In this document: one piece after another, positions 51,618 through 60,247 of the stretch
Layout of the letters: every line of letters starts with the position of its first letter
How positions within the stretch are numbered: position 1 is the stretch's first letter
NCBI RefSeq assembly: GCF_001424905.1
Contig: NZ_LMCU01000001.1
Span: 1,295,480 to 1,359,479, forward strand
Source: Leifsonia sp. Root112D2
GTDB taxonomy: Bacteria; Actinomycetota; Actinomycetes; Actinomycetales; Microbacteriaceae
Length of the DNA stretch: 64,000 nucleotides
Direction: 5' to 3'
The notes under the pieces: model-generated
What the model was told of the DNA's origin: nothing
What the model saw: the letters and a program-made list of their open reading frames with translations, nothing else
Databases searched by the model: none
Made by a program: the position numbers and the translations under genes

Positions 51618-52468
51618 TTGAGTCCTGTCGTTGCGACACCCGCGACAAAGTATCGCTGGGCGAGGAAAAAGGCGATAGCGATGGGAAGCAGCGAGAGCAC
51701 GGCTCCGGCCATCAGCACGGCGTGATCTGTCACGTGCTGCCCGCCGAAGAGCGCGAGTCCGGCCGGGAGCGTGCGCATATTCGGTGTGCTGGTCACGACC
51801 AGCGGCCAGAGAAGGTCGTTCCACAGGGCGGTGAAGTTGAGAACGGCCACGGTGGCGATGGCCGGCTTCGCGAGCGGCAGGATGATCTGCCAATAGATGC
51901 GGAAGTGTCCGGCACCATCGATGCGGGCGGCCTCATCGAGCTCGCGCGGGATCGAGACGAAGAATTGGCGAAAGAGGAAGATTCCGAATGCGCTGGTGGC
52001 GCGCGGGATGATGAGTCCCTGGTAGCTGTTCAGCCAGTCGAGATGGAACAGCTCGATGAACACCGGGATCAACGTCACCTGGAACGGCACCATCAGGGTG
52101 ACGAGTACCAGCCAGAAGGCGAGATTCCTCCCCCGAAAGTTGAGTCGTGCCAGCGCGTATGCGCACATCGAGTCGAACAACAGTGTCAACACGGTGGTGA
52201 TGCCGGCGAAGACGATGGTGTTGAACACGAGCAGCAGGAAGGGGATCTGCTCCCAGACGCCCTGGTAGCCGTGCAACGTCCACTCGGTGGGGAACAGGCT
52301 CGCGGGGTTGCCGAAGAGATCGCGTTCGGTGCGGAACGAGGTGGAGAGCATCCAGATAAAGGGAACCAGGGCCAGCACGAGGCCTACACCGACGAAGATC
52401 CACTTCGAGGCGGCCGAGAGACGCGAGGAAGGCCGGAGGCTTCTGCGGCGAAGCGTGTCAGTCGACAT
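51614..52468 (-). CDS. Sugar ABC transporter permease (MalG type)
   Basis: A 284-residue importer subunit with six helices. The EAA loop, ELDEAARIDGAGHFRIYWQI followed by ILPLAKPA, contacts the ATPase. PFIWMLSTSFRTERDLF near the start is typical of MalG-type subunits. The start overlaps the MalF-type gene by 11 bases. No ATPase gene is in the operon, so a shared MsiK-type ATPase is presumably used. Confidence 0.95.
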   Translation of the reverse strand: MSTDTLRRRSLRPSSRLSAASKWIFVGVGLVLALVPFIWMLSTSFRTERDLFGNPASLFPTEWTLHGYQGVWEQIPFLLLVFNTIVFAGITTVLTLLFDSMCAYALARLNFRGRNLAFWLVLVTLMVPFQVTLIPVFIELFHLDWLNSYQGLIIPRATSAFGIFLFRQFFVSIPRELDEAARIDGAGHFRIYWQIILPLAKPAIATVAVLNFTALWNDLLWPLVVTSTPNMRTLPAGLALFGGQHVTDHAVLMAGAVLSLLPIAIAFFLAQRYFVAGVATTGLK

Positions 52469-53396
52469 CGTTGTACCTGAAGATTCTGAGTTGAAGGGCG
52501 GAGATGATCACTATCACCAGGAACAGGGCCCAGGAGATGGCGGCCGCATAACCGGTGTGGAAGTTCACGAACCCCTCCCGGAACAGCAGGGTGACGAGCG
52601 TCTCTGTGGAGAACAGCGGGCCGCCCCCGGTCATCACATAGACCAGGTCGAAGAGCTGGAACGACTGGATCGTCATGATGAGCGTTCCGAAGAGCATCGT
52701 CGGGCGCAATGCCGGGAGGGTGATGTAGCGCAGCAGTTGCATCGAGCCCGCCCCATCCAGGCGAGCCGCTTCGTAGCGCTCGGACGGCACGCCCTTGAGG
52801 CCGGCGATGAGGATGATCATCACGAATCCGGCGTTCTTCCAGATGTTCACGAAGATGATCGTGGAAAGCGCCAGTTCGGGGGATTGCAGAAAGCCGATCT
52901 TGCCCAGGCCGAGTGCAGAGGTGATGCCGCCGATCAGCCCGAGTTCGGGGTCGAGCAGAAAGCGCCAGACCAGGCCGATCGAGGTCAGGGAGACGACCGT
53001 CGGAAAGAAGAACGCCGACCGGATCATGCGGGTGCCGAGCCCCTCGCCGGCGAGGGCCAGGGCGAGCGCGAGCCCGATGGCCACGATTCCGACGACAGAA
53101 ACGACGGTGATAGTCGTGGTCTGAAGCAGCGCGCCCCAGAATTTCGAGTCCTGCGTGAGAGCAATGTAATTGCCGAGCCCGACCCACGGTTGCTCGGTGG
53201 CGCCGATGGTCCAGTCGTGCAGGCTGTACCAGAACGAGACCAGGATCGGCCAGAGTACGAATACGCCCAGGATGAGAAAGCTGGGGGCAAGAAAGAGGAG
53301 GGCCGGAGAGAGGCGCAACCGGCGTGACCGGGAGCCGCGGCCCGACCCGGTCCGGGAGCCGTGCTTCGGCTCCCGGACCTGTGTCAGAACAGTCAT
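52458..53396 (-). CDS. Sugar ABC transporter permease (MalF type)
   Basis: A 312-residue permease with six helices; LLFLAPSFLILGVFVLWPIL is the first. The EAA loop, SERYEAARLDGAGSMQLLRY followed by ITLPALRP, is present. The ATG at 53396 overlaps the binding-protein stop (ATGA). Codons ~6-16 contain a strong hairpin (53349-53379) that could limit its expression relative to the binding protein. Partner of the MalG-type subunit. Confidence 0.94.
   Translation of the reverse strand: MTVLTQVREPKHGSRTGSGRGSRSRRLRLSPALLFLAPSFLILGVFVLWPILVSFWYSLHDWTIGATEQPWVGLGNYIALTQDSKFWGALLQTTTITVVSVVGIVAIGLALALALAGEGLGTRMIRSAFFFPTVVSLTSIGLVWRFLLDPELGLIGGITSALGLGKIGFLQSPELALSTIIFVNIWKNAGFVMIILIAGLKGVPSERYEAARLDGAGSMQLLRYITLPALRPTMLFGTLIMTIQSFQLFDLVYVMTGGGPLFSTETLVTLLFREGFVNFHTGYAAAISWALFLVIVIISALQLRIFRYNDVD
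53349..53379 (-). promoter_or_regulatory. 13-bp perfect hairpin just inside the permease gene
   Basis: GGTCCGGGAGCCG and CGGCTCCCGGACC are exactly complementary around a five-base loop, 17 bases after the permease start. At a binding-protein/permease border such a stem can protect the upstream message or slow the ribosome, giving more binding protein than permease. That it lies in coding sequence is unusual. Confidence 0.55.
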
Positions 53397-54652
53397 TTCG
53401 TTGTGCAGCCCGAGAGTTCGTTGAGCTTCTTGGATGCGGTGGAGGTGCCCTCGTCGATGGAGGTTCCCCGGGTCAGGCTTCCAATCAGCGGAACGTAGGC
53501 GTCCGTGTCGATCTGGGTGGCGTTCGGCACCTGCGGCAGGTACAACCGGGAGTCGGGCACCTGTGAGGCGAAGACCGACACCACGGGGTTGGCCTTGAGG
53601 TCGGCGTCGTCTGCCAGGTCGGTGCGCAGGGACGGGAAGCCCGTCGAGAGCGAGAACTTCTTCTGCGCCGTCGCGCCGGTCCAGTAGGCCAGGAACTCCT
53701 GCGCCTCCTGGGGGTGCTTGGACTTCGCGGAGATGGCCAACGGCGCGGTGGATCCGAGGGTGACCGGCTTGCCCGAGGTAGACACGGGCACCGGGACGAT
53801 GCCCAGGTCGATGCCGGCGGATTTGAAGCCGGGCGCGGCCCACGGGCCATTGATCTCCATCGCGGCCTTTCCGGCGGAGAACAGCGCGTCAGCCTCCGCG
53901 CCGGTCAGTCCCACCGGGGAGATCTTGTCTTTGACGACGAGATCGACCCACGGCTTCAGGCTGTCCCTGCCCGCGGTGCTGTCGAGCACGCTGCAGTTCT
54001 TCTGGTTGACGATGTCGCCGCCCTCCAGCCACTGCAGCACCGGCCACATCTGAATGGTGTTGTTGTCGGCGAGCACGAGACCGTAGGTTCCGTTCTTCGT
54101 CAGCTTCTTCGCGGCATCCTTCAGCTCTGCCACCGTGGTCGGGGGAGTCACCCCTGCGGCGGTGAAGAGCGCCTTGTTGTAGTACAGGCTCAACGTGGCG
54201 TAGTTGGCCGGCACGGCGTAGAGCTTCTTGTCATAGGTGAACTCGTTGACGAGCGCGGGCGCGAAGTCCTTGACGTTGATCTTCGAGGCGCCCTCGCCCG
54301 TCAGGGTGAGCGGAAGTACCGAGTTGGTCTTCACGTATTGCGCTATGACGTTCGGATCGGACGCGGGAGCGGCAATGTCGGGGCCTTGTCCGGTCATCCA
54401 CGCCGAGGGCAGCTTCTGCTGGATGGTGTCCCAGGGCTCCGCCGACATGGTGACCTTGACCTTCGTCTGGGACGCGTTGAAGTCCTTGACGATCTGTTCG
54501 TAGCCCGGTGCATCGCCACCTGTGAAACCGGTCCAGACGGAGAGTTCGACGGGTCCATCGGATGTCGAACCGCTGCCGCCGGAGCATCCGGTGACGATCA
54601 GGCCGAGCGCCGCAGCGACGGCCACCGCGGCAAGCTGTTTCTTGTAGTGCAT
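53393..54652 (-). CDS. Extracellular sugar-binding lipoprotein
   Basis: A 419-residue solute-binding protein of the family 1 type. Signal peptide KKQLAAVAVAAALGLIVTGC ends in a lipobox with the lipidated Cys at 23. Binding-fold landmarks include VELSVWTGFTGGDAPGYEQI, YAVPANYATLSLYYNKALF and AAMEINGPWAAPG. First gene of the sugar operon; captures the glycoside for the two permeases. GGAGAG precedes the ATG. Confidence 0.95.
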   Translation of the reverse strand: MHYKKQLAAVAVAAALGLIVTGCSGGSGSTSDGPVELSVWTGFTGGDAPGYEQIVKDFNASQTKVKVTMSAEPWDTIQQKLPSAWMTGQGPDIAAPASDPNVIAQYVKTNSVLPLTLTGEGASKINVKDFAPALVNEFTYDKKLYAVPANYATLSLYYNKALFTAAGVTPPTTVAELKDAAKKLTKNGTYGLVLADNNTIQMWPVLQWLEGGDIVNQKNCSVLDSTAGRDSLKPWVDLVVKDKISPVGLTGAEADALFSAGKAAMEINGPWAAPGFKSAGIDLGIVPVPVSTSGKPVTLGSTAPLAISAKSKHPQEAQEFLAYWTGATAQKKFSLSTGFPSLRTDLADDADLKANPVVSVFASQVPDSRLYLPQVPNATQIDTDAYVPLIGSLTRGTSIDEGTSTASKKLNELSGCTTK

Positions 54653-54690
54653 GGGACTCTCCTTCGAGCATTCGGATTGACGACGGAATC

Positions 54691-54708
54691 TGCTTCATCG
54701 TTAAAGCA
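54691..54708. promoter_or_regulatory. LacI-type operator upstream of the sugar operon
   Basis: Read on the operon strand, TGCTTTAACGATGAAGCA is a near-palindrome (seven of nine positions symmetric) centred on CG, the hallmark of LacI-family sites. It lies 39-56 bp before the binding-protein ATG. The LacI protein encoded at the operon end is the likely binder. Confidence 0.6.
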
Positions 54709-54857
54709 GCATGATATGCGAGGAGCGTCGCGAAGCGCAAGCTCGAGAAACAGCTCGGGTGTGCGGTGCGCGATACTTCTTCGGCGGTTCGGCCGTGCAC
54801 TCTCTAGAATCGCGAGAGTCGACGTACTTTCGTTCGGCGCCGATCGCAGGAGGGCAC

Positions 54858-56216
54858 ATGAGCGCTCGAGCCAATCAGGCGCGGCTCATCGTTGCCCAGT
54901 TGCTGGGCGGCGTGGGAATCGCATCCGGTGTCGCCGTCGGCGGGCTGCTCGCCGAGCGCGTCGCGGGCAACACGCAGAGCGCCGGCTTCGCGCAGACCGC
55001 GGCGGTGATCGGGGCGGGAGTGCTCGCGATTCCGCTGGCGCGTCTTGCCGCCAGGCGGGGGCGACGCGCCTCGCTGACGCTCGGGTTCGGACTCGGTGCC
55101 GTTGGAGCCGTCGTAGTTCTCGCGGCGGTCATCGGCCAGCAGTTCTGGCTGCTGCTCGCCGGCATGATGCTGTTCGGATCCGGCACCGCCACCAACCTGC
55201 AGTCGCGCTATGCCGCGACCGAGCTGGTCGAGCCGAGGCATCAGGCGCGGGCCATGTCGATCGTGCTCTGGGCCACGACGGTCGGCTCCGTCGCCGGACC
55301 GAATCTCTCCGAGCCCGGCAACAACCTCGGCTCCGCGATCGGGCTCGAGCCCTTCGCCGGGCCCTACCTGTTCTCCGTGGTCGCCTTCCTCCTGGCCGCG
55401 CTCGTCGTTGCGACGCTGCGCATGGGGTTGCCGCCGGGCAGCAGACCGCGTCGCGCTCGCGGCGCTTCCGTCACTGCTGGGGTGGATGCGACGGCTGTTG
55501 TCGCGGATGCCGGCGCGGTTTCTGGCGCGGATGCCGGCGCGGAGCATCCGAAACCGGTGACGGTGCTCGCGGCGCTGCGTATCGCTGCGCGCGATCGCCA
55601 CGCGCTCTTCGCTCTTGTGGCGATTGTCGCAGGGCAAATGATGATGGTCTCTGTGATGGTGATGACGCCGGTGAGCATGAGCCATGACGGCATGTCGCTC
55701 GAGCTCGTCGGGCTGGTCATCAGCGTGCACATTCTCGGCATGTACGCCGCCAGCCCGCTCTTCGGCGCGCTCTCCGACAGGATCGGCCCGAAAGCCGTCG
55801 TGCTGCTTGGCGCGCTGCTGTTCGTGACGGCCTTCACGCTCGGGGCGATGGATGCGACGGCGCCGCACTCCGACATGGGCCGCATCATGGTGTCTCTCGG
55901 CCTGCTCGGGCTCGGCTGGTCGGCGTCGATCATCGGCGGATCGACGCTGCTCACGCAATCCGTCTCGCCGTCAGCGCGCGTGCCGCTGCAGGGGGCGGTG
56001 GACGCCATGATGAACCTCGGCGCCGCCGCGCTCGCGGCCGTCGCTGGCCCGGTTCTGGCCTGGGGCGGCTTTCTGGCCGTCAACGTCATGGCGGCGTGCA
56101 TTCTGGCGCCGCTGATCGTGCTCGGCGTGCGCTCGCTTGCCGCAGGCGTGCGCCCCGGTGGTCAGCGGGACGCGGTTTCGGCCTCGACTTCCGGGGATGG
56201 TGTCGAGGGCGACTGA
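54858..56216 (+). CDS. MFS transporter
   Basis: A 452-residue major-facilitator protein with about 12 helices and an Ala/Asp-rich central loop (residues ~200-235). RLAARRGRRASLTLGFGLGA resembles motif A; ALSDRIGPKAVVLLGALLFV is its C-half counterpart. AGGAGGGC precedes the ATG at 54858. Divergent from the sugar operon and overlapping the converging hutI by 55 bp. Similar to drug exporters; substrate unknown. Confidence 0.88.
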   Translation: MSARANQARLIVAQLLGGVGIASGVAVGGLLAERVAGNTQSAGFAQTAAVIGAGVLAIPLARLAARRGRRASLTLGFGLGAVGAVVVLAAVIGQQFWLLLAGMMLFGSGTATNLQSRYAATELVEPRHQARAMSIVLWATTVGSVAGPNLSEPGNNLGSAIGLEPFAGPYLFSVVAFLLAALVVATLRMGLPPGSRPRRARGASVTAGVDATAVVADAGAVSGADAGAEHPKPVTVLAALRIAARDRHALFALVAIVAGQMMMVSVMVMTPVSMSHDGMSLELVGLVISVHILGMYAASPLFGALSDRIGPKAVVLLGALLFVTAFTLGAMDATAPHSDMGRIMVSLGLLGLGWSASIIGGSTLLTQSVSPSARVPLQGAVDAMMNLGAAALAAVAGPVLAWGGFLAVNVMAACILAPLIVLGVRSLAAGVRPGGQRDAVSASTSGDGVEGD

Positions 56217-57403
56217 ACCCCGTTCTTCCACACCCGTCTCACGAGCGGCACCCCCGGGCGGTAGGCGAGGTGCACGTACGATGGCGCGGCGAGCTCAACC
56301 AGGTCTGCTCGACCGCCGACTGCGATGCGCCCAATGTCGGTGCGCCGCAACGCCGCGGCGCCGCCCGCGGTGGCGGCCCACAGCGCCTCGGCCGGGGTCA
56401 TGCGCAGCTCCCGCACCGCGAGCGCGATGCAGAACGGCATCGACGAGGTGAACGACGAGCCCGGGTTGCAGTCGCTCGCGAGGGCGACGGTGACGCCCGC
56501 GTCGATCAGGCGGCGGGCATCCGGGTATGGATGCCGCGTGGAGAATTCGACGCCGGGAAGCAGGGTGGCGACGGTGCCGGGCTGGCCGCCTGCCCCGCTC
56601 GCGGCCAATGCGGCAATGTCGTCGTCGGTGAGATAGGTGCAATGGTCGACGCTGGCGGCGCCCAGCTCGACGGCGAGGCGCACACCCGGGCCGGTGCCCA
56701 GCTGGCTGGCGTGCACGCGCAGGCCGAGCCCGCGGGCGGCCCCGGCCTCGAGGATGCGCCGCGACTGCGCGGGCGTGAAGGCGCCGGTCTCGCAGAACAC
56801 ATCGATCCACCGCGCGTGCGGCGCACAGGCATCGAGCATCTCGCCGACCACGAGGTCGACGTATCCCTCGGCGTCGTCGTCGAACTCGGGCGGCACGACA
56901 TGCGCCCCGAGGAATGTCGTCTCCTCGGTGACGGCCGTGGCCGCCTCGAGAATGCGCCGCTCGTCGTTCACCGTCAGCCCGTAACCGCTCTTCACTTCGA
57001 CGGTGGTTGTGCCCTGTGCGAGCATTTCCGCGACAAAATCGCGCGCACGGTCGATTAAGTCCGTCGTTTTCGACTCGCGCGTTGCGGCGACGGTGGCGCG
57101 TATTCCTCCAGCGGAATATGTGTCACCCGCCATGCGGGCCTCGAACTCGTCGGCGCGGTCGCCGCCGAAGACGATGTGGCTGTGGCTGTCGACGAAGCCC
57201 GGAATGACGGCGTGACCGCCCAGATCGATCACCGCATTGACGGATGCCTCGCTCGGCGCGGCAGGCGCCGCGCCCACCCACGCGACCCGTCCGCTCTCGA
57301 CCAGCACCGCGGCATCCGCCACGATGCCCAGCGGTCCGTGCGTGCGCCCCGCGCCGGGCTCGTTTGTCACGAGCTGGCCTATGTTCGTGAGCAGCGTGGT
57401 CAT
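56162..57403 (-). CDS. hutI: Imidazolonepropionase HutI
   Basis: Third step of histidine degradation: opens imidazolone-propionate to formimino-glutamate. A 413-residue amidohydrolase with the metal motif VDSHSHIVFGGDRADEFEAR, GTTTVEVKSGYGLTVNDERR, FLGAHVVPPEF, and ALASDCNPGSSFTSSMPFC. Follows hutU by six bases on the same strand, so co-transcribed. Its end overlaps the converging MFS gene by 55 bp. Secure. Confidence 0.96.
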   Translation of the reverse strand: MTTLLTNIGQLVTNEPGAGRTHGPLGIVADAAVLVESGRVAWVGAAPAAPSEASVNAVIDLGGHAVIPGFVDSHSHIVFGGDRADEFEARMAGDTYSAGGIRATVAATRESKTTDLIDRARDFVAEMLAQGTTTVEVKSGYGLTVNDERRILEAATAVTEETTFLGAHVVPPEFDDDAEGYVDLVVGEMLDACAPHARWIDVFCETGAFTPAQSRRILEAGAARGLGLRVHASQLGTGPGVRLAVELGAASVDHCTYLTDDDIAALAASGAGGQPGTVATLLPGVEFSTRHPYPDARRLIDAGVTVALASDCNPGSSFTSSMPFCIALAVRELRMTPAEALWAATAGGAAALRRTDIGRIAVGGRADLVELAAPSYVHLAYRPGVPLVRRVWKNGVQSPSTPSPEVEAETASR

Positions 57404-57409
57404 GCCGAC

Positions 57410-59065
57410 CTAGCCTTCCCACATCGGCACGCGCAGGCCGCGCTCGCGCGCCACCTCGGCGGCGCGCTCGTAGCCGGCATCCACGTGGCGCATCACGCCG
57501 GTGCCCGGATCGTTGGTGAGCACGCGCTCGATCTTCTGCGCGGCCAGCGCCGTGCCGTCGGCCACCGTCACCTGCCCGGCGTGGATCGAGCGGCCGATGC
57601 CCACGCCGCCGCCGTGGTGGATCGACACCCAGGTGGCACCGGATGCCGTGTTCAGCAGAGCGTTCAGCAGCGGCCAGTCGGCGATTGCGTCGGACCCGTC
57701 GGCCATGCCCTCGGTCTCGCGATACGGCGAGGCGACCGAGCCGGAGTCGAGGTGATCGCGCCCGATCACTATCGGGGCGCTGATCTCCCCCGACGCCACC
57801 ATCTCGTTGAACTTCAGCCCGGCCAGGTGTCGCTCCTTGTAGCCGAGCCAGCAGATGCGCGCGGGCAGACCCTCGAAGTGCACCTTCTCCTGCGCCTGGG
57901 TGATCCAGCGCCGCAGGTGTTCGTCGTGCGGGAACAACTCGAGAATCGCGCGGTCCGTCGCGGCGATGTCAGCGGGCTCGCCCGAGAGCGCCGCCCAGCG
58001 GAACGGCCCCTTGCCCTCGGCGAACAGCGGTCGGATGTACGCGGGCACGAAGCCCGGAAACTCGAAGGCGCGCTCATAGCCGCCGTTGCGAGCCTCCGCC
58101 CGAATGGAGTTGCCGTAGTCGAAGACCTCGGCACCGGCATCCTGAAACTCCACCATCGCCCGCACCTGTTTCGCCATGGATGCCTGCGCGCGCCTCGTGA
58201 AGTCCTCCGGGTCGGCCTCGGCCAGGGCGTGCCATTCCTGCACGCTGACGCCCTCGGGCAGGTAGCTGAGCGGGTCGTGTGCACTGGTCTGGTCGGTGAC
58301 GATGTCGACGCCGACCCCACGCCGCAACAACTCGGGGAAGATCGTGGCCGCATTACCGACGAGCCCCACCGAGAGCGGATGCTTCGCCTCCTTCGCGACG
58401 ATCACCCGCGTGAGCGCGTCATCGATGTCATCCGTCAGCTCGTCCAGGTAGCCGTGGTCGACGCGACGCTGCAGCCGCGCGCGGTCGACATCCACGATGA
58501 GCACGACGCCCTCGTTCATGGTGACGGCGAGGGGCTGCGCCCCGCCCATGCCGCCGCATCCGCCGGTGAGGGTGAGGGTGCCGGCCAGCGTCCCCTTGAA
58601 CCGTTTGTCGGCGATTGCGGCGAAGGTTTCATAGGTGCCCTGCAGGATGCCCTGGGTGCCGATGTAGATCCACGAACCGGCGGTCATCTGGCCATACATG
58701 GTGAGCCCGAGGGCCTCGAGCCGGCGGAACTCGGGCCACGTCGCCCAATCGCCCACGAGATTCGAGTTGGCGATGAGCACGCGCGGCGCCCACTCGTGCG
58801 TGCGGAACACGCCGACCGGTTTGCCCGATTGCACGAGCAACGTCTCGTCATCCTCGAGCGTGGTGAGGGTGCGCACAATCGCGTCGTACGCCTCCCAGCT
58901 GCGCGCGGCCTTGCCGGTGCCGCCGTAGACGACGAGGTCGTCGGGGCGCTCGGCCACCTCGGGGTCGAGGTTGTTCATGAGCATGCGCAGCGGAGCCTCG
59001 GTCTGCCAGCTCTTCGCGGTCAGCGTCGTTCCGTGCGCGGCGCGCACGGTGCGTGGTTCGGTCAT
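57410..59065 (-). CDS. hutU: Urocanate hydratase HutU
   Basis: Second step of histidine degradation: urocanate to imidazolone-propionate, with tightly bound NAD. 551 residues, the normal length. Motifs: MTAGSWIYIGTQGILQGTYE, LTLTGGCGGMGGAQPLAVTM, SAHDPLSYLPEG, and the C-terminal GVGIGRSIHAGQVTVADGT. Start at ATG 59065 gives the family N terminus. First gene of hutUI; hutH is not in the window. Confidence 0.97.
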   Translation of the reverse strand: MTEPRTVRAAHGTTLTAKSWQTEAPLRMLMNNLDPEVAERPDDLVVYGGTGKAARSWEAYDAIVRTLTTLEDDETLLVQSGKPVGVFRTHEWAPRVLIANSNLVGDWATWPEFRRLEALGLTMYGQMTAGSWIYIGTQGILQGTYETFAAIADKRFKGTLAGTLTLTGGCGGMGGAQPLAVTMNEGVVLIVDVDRARLQRRVDHGYLDELTDDIDDALTRVIVAKEAKHPLSVGLVGNAATIFPELLRRGVGVDIVTDQTSAHDPLSYLPEGVSVQEWHALAEADPEDFTRRAQASMAKQVRAMVEFQDAGAEVFDYGNSIRAEARNGGYERAFEFPGFVPAYIRPLFAEGKGPFRWAALSGEPADIAATDRAILELFPHDEHLRRWITQAQEKVHFEGLPARICWLGYKERHLAGLKFNEMVASGEISAPIVIGRDHLDSGSVASPYRETEGMADGSDAIADWPLLNALLNTASGATWVSIHHGGGVGIGRSIHAGQVTVADGTALAAQKIERVLTNDPGTGVMRHVDAGYERAAEVARERGLRVPMWEG

Positions 59066-59151
59066 GCTTCGATCAGACACCAGCGGATGCCCCGCGACAA
59101 CGCCCCCGAGCGCCGCGCCGTCTGGCATCCCAGACAGCAGCTCAGCGCGTT

Positions 59152-59241
59152 GGTTGAGGAGAGCGAGGAACGAGCGTCTCGAAACCAACCCGCGCGGGTC
59201 GGTTTCGAGACGAGGCCTCCTCCGTCGACCTCTCCTCAACC
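59152..59241. repeat. Dispersed palindromic repeat, copy E
   Basis: An inverted half-site (59152-59186), close to the inverse of those near 40.9 kb but with two extra bases, is followed by GGTTTCGAGACG ... CTCCTCAACC. It lies nine bp beyond the LysR-type gene's stop and upstream of hutU, so it can end the regulator's transcript before the hut genes. Confidence 0.85.
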
Positions 59242-59250
59242 AGCCGTTCC

Positions 59251-60189
59251 TCAGCGCAGGCTGGCGTCGGCCGCAGCGCCAATCTCCTCGGCGAGCGCCG
59301 CGAGCACGCGCGAGTGCAGTCGCCACTGCTGCCAGTAGAGCGGCACGTCGATCGGGTCGTCTCCGATCGCCACGAGCTCCCCGGATGCCTCCAGAGAACC
59401 GATCTGCGCCTCGGGCAGCATTCCCCAGCCGAGGCCGAGCTGCACCGCGCTCGCATACTCCGCCGAGGCCGGAACGAAGTGTCGCGGCGGGTTGGCCCGG
59501 CGCCCCGCATGCCGCCGCAGATAGCGATCCTGCAGATCATCGCTGCGGTCGTAGATGACCACCGGCGCCACCCGAAGCTCGGCCGCCGTTGCGGCGACCG
59601 AACCCGTCGCATCCGCACCCCCGAACCACCGAATCGCGAACTCCGGGCTTGCCATCGCCCGGTACCGCATGCGCCCGAGCGCGCGCACCTCGCAGCCCTG
59701 CACCGGCGTGGCCACCGAGGTGATGGCGGCCATCACGCTACCGTCGCGCAGCCGAGCCGTCGAGTGATCCTGGTCCTCCCGAAACACGTCGAACACGACA
59801 CGGTGAGCGGATGCGACGCGAGCGAGCGCGGGCAGCGCCCACGTCGCGAGGGAGTCCGAGTTGATGACAATCGGAATGGCGATCGGCGCGTCTGTTGGCA
59901 CCGTGGCGTCCGGCGCAGCTGCCGCGTTCTCGGCGCCGAGCGCGCGTGCCGTCTCGGCCTCGAGCAGTGTGATCTGCCGGGCGAGCCGCAGCACGGTCTC
60001 GCCGGATTCGGTCGTGCGCACGGGTTTGCTGCGCTGCAGCAGCACACGGCCGACCGCGCCCTCGAGCGCCTTGATGCGCTGGCTGATCGCGGAGGGCGTC
60101 ACCTGCAGAGCGCGCGCGGCCGCCTCGAAGGTGCCGTGATCGATCACGGCCACGAAGGCACGCAACTGGTCCAGGGGAAGCTCCATCAT
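59251..60189 (-). CDS. lysG: LysR-family regulator LysG/ArgP
   Basis: A 312-residue activator of basic amino acid export. The HTH LDQLRAFVAVIDHGTFEAAA, VTPSAISQRIKALEGAVGRV matches ArgP/LysG; the effector domain contains the family pattern PIVINSDSLATWALPALARV and ALGRMRYRAMASPEFA. ATG 60189 or 60186; no ribosome site, so possibly leaderless. Divergent from lysE, the classical target, with an inverted repeat in between. Confidence 0.92.
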   Translation of the reverse strand: MMELPLDQLRAFVAVIDHGTFEAAARALQVTPSAISQRIKALEGAVGRVLLQRSKPVRTTESGETVLRLARQITLLEAETARALGAENAAAAPDATVPTDAPIAIPIVINSDSLATWALPALARVASAHRVVFDVFREDQDHSTARLRDGSVMAAITSVATPVQGCEVRALGRMRYRAMASPEFAIRWFGGADATGSVAATAAELRVAPVVIYDRSDDLQDRYLRRHAGRRANPPRHFVPASAEYASAVQLGLGWGMLPEAQIGSLEASGELVAIGDDPIDVPLYWQQWRLHSRVLAALAEEIGAAADASLR

Positions 60190-60197
60190 GAGAAATT

Positions 60198-60221
60198 CTA
60201 ATGCAGCATCAGAAACATTAG
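60198..60221. promoter_or_regulatory. Inverted repeat between lysG and lysE
   Basis: CTAATG and CATTAG, twelve bases apart, lie in the 58-bp gap between the divergent starts. Position and dyad symmetry fit the LysG binding site controlling lysE and possibly its own gene. Confidence 0.5.
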
Positions 60222-60247
60222 CTGGAGCGGTGGCTGGAGCATCCGTA

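Noticed and set aside
57176..59338. A 720-codon plus-strand frame opposite hutI and hutU
   Set aside because: Antisense shadow of two secure hut genes.
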